From: Janthinobacterium sp. J1-1
GTDB taxonomy: Bacteria > Pseudomonadota > Gammaproteobacteria > Burkholderiales > Burkholderiaceae_D
Assembly (NCBI RefSeq): GCF_030944405.1
Contig: NZ_CP132339.1
Span: 2,976,001-3,040,000 of the forward strand
Length of the DNA stretch: 64,000 nt
Reading direction: 5' to 3'
A program made the translations under genes and the position numbers. Below, piece after piece: positions 61,774 through 64,000 of the stretch. The notes under the pieces were generated by a model, which was not told where the DNA came from, ran no database searches, and saw nothing but the letters and a program-made list of their open reading frames with translations. Each line of letters begins with the position of its first letter. The stretch's first letter is position 1.

Positions 61774-63435
61774 ATGAAAAACCTCAAGATCGGCGTACGT
61801 CTCGGTGGAGGTTTTGCCGCGGTACTGGCGTTGCTTACCACCCTCACCGTGGTCGGCATCGTGCAGATGCAACATGCCAGCAAACAGACCGATGAACTGG
61901 TCAATGTCAAGGTGCGCAACGAGCGCCTGATCGGTGAATGGGCCAAGGTCATCGAAGTCAACGCGGCGCGCACGGCGGCGGCCTGGAAGGTCAGCGACCC
62001 CGAACACCAGAAGCAATTCGAAAAGGAAATGGCGGCCTCGTCCGCACGTGCCACGGAGATCCAGGACGCGATCGGCAAGAGCCAGCTGAACGCCCAGGAA
62101 CAATCGCTGTACCAGGACGTGCTCGCCACCCGCAAGGCCTACACGGAAGTGCGCAAGAATGTGTTCAAGGCCAAGAATGCGGGCGACCTGGAACTGGGCA
62201 AGCGTTTGTATGAAGGCGAGATGGCCGCCAAGCGCGATATTTACCTGGCTTCGCTGGATAAACTGGCCAAGCTGGAAGCGCAGCTGCTCGACGTGACGGC
62301 CGGCGAGATCCGCGCCGGCTACGAAAACGGCCGCTTGCTGCTGGCCTCGCTGGGCGTGGCGGCCATCCTGCTGGGCATCGCCTGCGCCTACTGGATCACG
62401 CGCTCGATCACGCGGCCCATCACGCGCGCCGTGGAAGTGGCGCAAGCCGTGTCGACGGGCGACCTGACCAGCGATATCGTGGTCGACAGCACGGACGAAA
62501 CCGGGCAATTGATGCACGCGCTGAAAGACATGAACGACAAGCTGGTCAGCATCGTCGGCCAGGTGCGCGCCAGCACCGATTCCATCGGCACCGCGTCGAG
62601 CGAAATTGCGGCCGGTAACCTCGATCTGTCCTCGCGTACCGAACAGCAGGCCAGCTCGCTCGAAGAAACCGCCTCGTCGATGGAAGAACTGACCTCGACC
62701 GTGAAACTCAATGCCGACAACGCGCGCAGCGCCAACCAGTTGGCGATCGACGCCTCGCAGATCGCCAGCCGCGGCGGCGCGGTGGTGTCGGAAGTGGTCA
62801 GCACCATGGGCTCGATCAACGATTCCTCGCGCAAGATTGTCGACATCATCAGCGTGATCGATGCGATTGCTTTCCAGACCAATATCCTGGCCCTGAATGC
62901 GGCCGTCGAGGCGGCGCGCGCGGGCGAGCAGGGCCGGGGCTTTGCCGTGGTGGCCAGCGAGGTGCGCAACCTGGCCCAGCGTTCCAGCCAGGCCGCCAGG
63001 GAAATCAAGGGGCTGATCGACGACTCCGTGCAAAAAGTCGAGGCCGGTTCGCAACTGGTGGACAAGGCCGGCCGCACCATGGATGAAATCGTGCAGAGCA
63101 TCAGCCATGTGACGCAGATCATGAACCAGATCACCGACGCCAGCGAAGAGCAGCGCGCCGGCATCGAACAGGTCAACCAGGCCATCGGCCAGATGGACCA
63201 GGTGACCCAGCAAAACGCGGCGCTGGTGGAAGAAGCGGCGGCCGCCGCCGAATCGATGCAGGAACAGGCGTCGCGCCTGACCGACGTGGTGGGCCTGTTC
63301 AAGCTCGACGCCAGGCAGGTGACGCGCGCGGTGGCCGCCGCACCCGTGACGACACGCCGTCCGCTTGCCGTCGCGGCCCCCGGCAAGCCACGCAAGGCAG
63401 TGGCGGCCACTGCCGGCGACTGGGAAGAGTTTTAA
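61774..63435 (+). CDS. Methyl-accepting chemotaxis protein
   Basis: A 553-residue chemoreceptor. TM1 at ~10-30, a four-helix periplasmic sensor (~31-190), TM2 ([20 protein letters not shown], ~190-209), HAMP (~211-264), then the long signalling coiled coil with the hairpin tip [33 protein letters not shown] (in ~367-399). The sequence ends in DWEEF, a CheR/CheB-tethering pentapeptide, so it is a full adaptable receptor. Ligand unknown. No other chemotaxis gene is in the window. Confidence 0.96.
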   Translation: MKNLKIGVRLGGGFAAVLALLTTLTVVGIVQMQHASKQTDELVNVKVRNERLIGEWAKVIEVNAARTAAAWKVSDPEHQKQFEKEMAASSARATEIQDAIGKSQLNAQEQSLYQDVLATRKAYTEVRKNVFKAKNAGDLELGKRLYEGEMAAKRDIYLASLDKLAKLEAQLLDVTAGEIRAGYENGRLLLASLGVAAILLGIACAYWITRSITRPITRAVEVAQAVSTGDLTSDIVVDSTDETGQLMHALKDMNDKLVSIVGQVRASTDSIGTASSEIAAGNLDLSSRTEQQASSLEETASSMEELTSTVKLNADNARSANQLAIDASQIASRGGAVVSEVVSTMGSINDSSRKIVDIISVIDAIAFQTNILALNAAVEAARAGEQGRGFAVVASEVRNLAQRSSQAAREIKGLIDDSVQKVEAGSQLVDKAGRTMDEIVQSISHVTQIMNQITDASEEQRAGIEQVNQAIGQMDQVTQQNAALVEEAAAAAESMQEQASRLTDVVGLFKLDARQVTRAVAAAPVTTRRPLAVAAPGKPRKAVAATAGDWEEF

Positions 63436-63491
63436 GCGCCAGCAAGGGTGGGGCGCTACAATCGCGGTCCTGATGCATAGACCGCCCCGCC

Positions 63492-64000
63492 ATGATGTTA
63501 ACCGTTGATCCCGTTTCCTCCCGACGCGAACGCTGCGTCACCTGTTTGCGCGCGCAGTCCGGCTGCATCTGCCAGTGGGTGCGGCCGCTGCCGCACCAGG
63601 TCGAGATATTGCTGCTGCAGCATCCGCTGGAAGTGCACAACGCCAAGGGCAGCGCGCGCCTGTTGCACCTGAGCCTGCCCAACAGCAGACTGGTCGCCGG
63701 CGAAGCGTTTGCTGCCGGGGAACTGGACGCGCTGCTGGCCGGCAAGCATAACGTCCTGCTGTATCCCGATACGCCAGGCGACCGCTCGCTGGGCATCGCG
63801 CCACCGCCGCCGCTCGCTGCCTCGCTGCTGCTCGACCCGGCCGGCTTGCGGCTGGTGGTGCTGGACGCCACCTGGCGCAAGAGCCGCAAGATGCTGTACC
63901 TCAATCCCGCCCTGCAGCGCCTGCCACGTTTGCCGCTGCGCGACACGCCGCCATCCCACTATCTGATCCGCAAGGCGCATGCGCCGGACCAGTTGTCGAC
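63492..64000 (+). CDS. tapT: DTW-domain tRNA-uridine aminocarboxypropyltransferase, 3' end outside window
   Basis: The frame from ATG 63492 is open to the window edge (169 codons seen). RCVTCLRAQSGCICQW (~14-29) is the N-terminal Cys cluster, LLLQHPLEVHNAKGSARL (~41-58) the SAM-binding region, LLYPDTPGD follows, and DATWRKSRKML carries the DxTW motif that names the family. Members such as E. coli TapT (YfiP) transfer the aminocarboxypropyl group of SAM to U47 of tRNAs. A TACAAT at 63457-63462 may be its -10. Confidence 0.9.
   Translation, partial: MMLTVDPVSSRRERCVTCLRAQSGCICQWVRPLPHQVEILLLQHPLEVHNAKGSARLLHLSLPNSRLVAGEAFAAGELDALLAGKHNVLLYPDTPGDRSLGIAPPPPLAASLLLDPAGLRLVVLDATWRKSRKMLYLNPALQRLPRLPLRDTPPSHYLIRKAHAPDQLS

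Noticed and set aside
1..64000. CRISPR arrays, insertion sequences, rRNA genes
   Set aside because: No regularly spaced short repeats, no transposase frame and no rRNA sequence were seen.

Overview
The window looks like chromosome of a high-GC betaproteobacterium of the Burkholderiales, most likely Oxalobacteraceae (Janthinobacterium/Duganella/Massilia-like). This is inferred from codon and GC character, gene content and promoter style; no rRNA is present to fix the taxon.

Left edge (1-4514): the last three genes of a Shango anti-phage system (TerB-C protein cut by the window edge, DUF2791-type ATPase, Lhr-like helicase), read as one tightly coupled operon. It is followed by a proline-rich membrane protein, a flavin reductase-like protein and a GAF-histidine kinase-receiver hybrid.

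8.1-19.7 kb: transport and catabolism of small acids. An MHS-family carboxylate transporter, a ModA-like periplasmic protein and a divergent LysR regulator come first. Next is a complete four-carbon acid-sugar operon: an FCD/GntR regulator facing an ACS-family transporter, then ltnD, otnK, otnC, otnI and denD. Together these take L-threonate and D-erythronate to dihydroxyacetone phosphate. AraC-type and DUF3224 genes close the region.

19.7-26.4 kb: an autoregulated arsR-sdpI-hydrolase operon with two abutting 16-bp operators, a REP-like element, uvrB, an aromatic/aspartate aminotransferase, and two of three identical tRNA-Asn genes around a MazG-like and a Dabb-family gene.

26.5-32.5 kb: a visibly lower-GC defence island with every gene on the minus strand. 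Order of transcription is a CoiA-like DUF6035 nuclease, a tiny CxxC ORF, gajA, gajB (Gabija), a truncated third gene that overlaps gajB, and a PIN-domain protein. This is the most likely place for something not yet described.

32.8-43.2 kb: nhaA, a small secreted Cys-rich protein, a three-subunit periplasmic FAD sugar dehydrogenase (Tat subunit, GMC flavoprotein with an Fe-S motif, triheme cytochrome c), a GtrA protein, an AzgA-type purine permease, the third tRNA-Asn and two alpha/beta hydrolases.

43.2-61.1 kb: a type VI secretion locus in three transcription blocks: M15 peptidase-tssM-tagF-ompA (+), tssL-tssK-tssJ (-), and TPR lipoprotein-tssB-tssC-hcp-tssE-tssH-tssA (+). tssF, tssG, vgrG and PAAR genes are absent from the window. 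The right end has a bacterial lipocalin, a chemoreceptor with a CheR-tethering pentapeptide, and a DTW-domain tRNA-modifying enzyme cut by the window edge.
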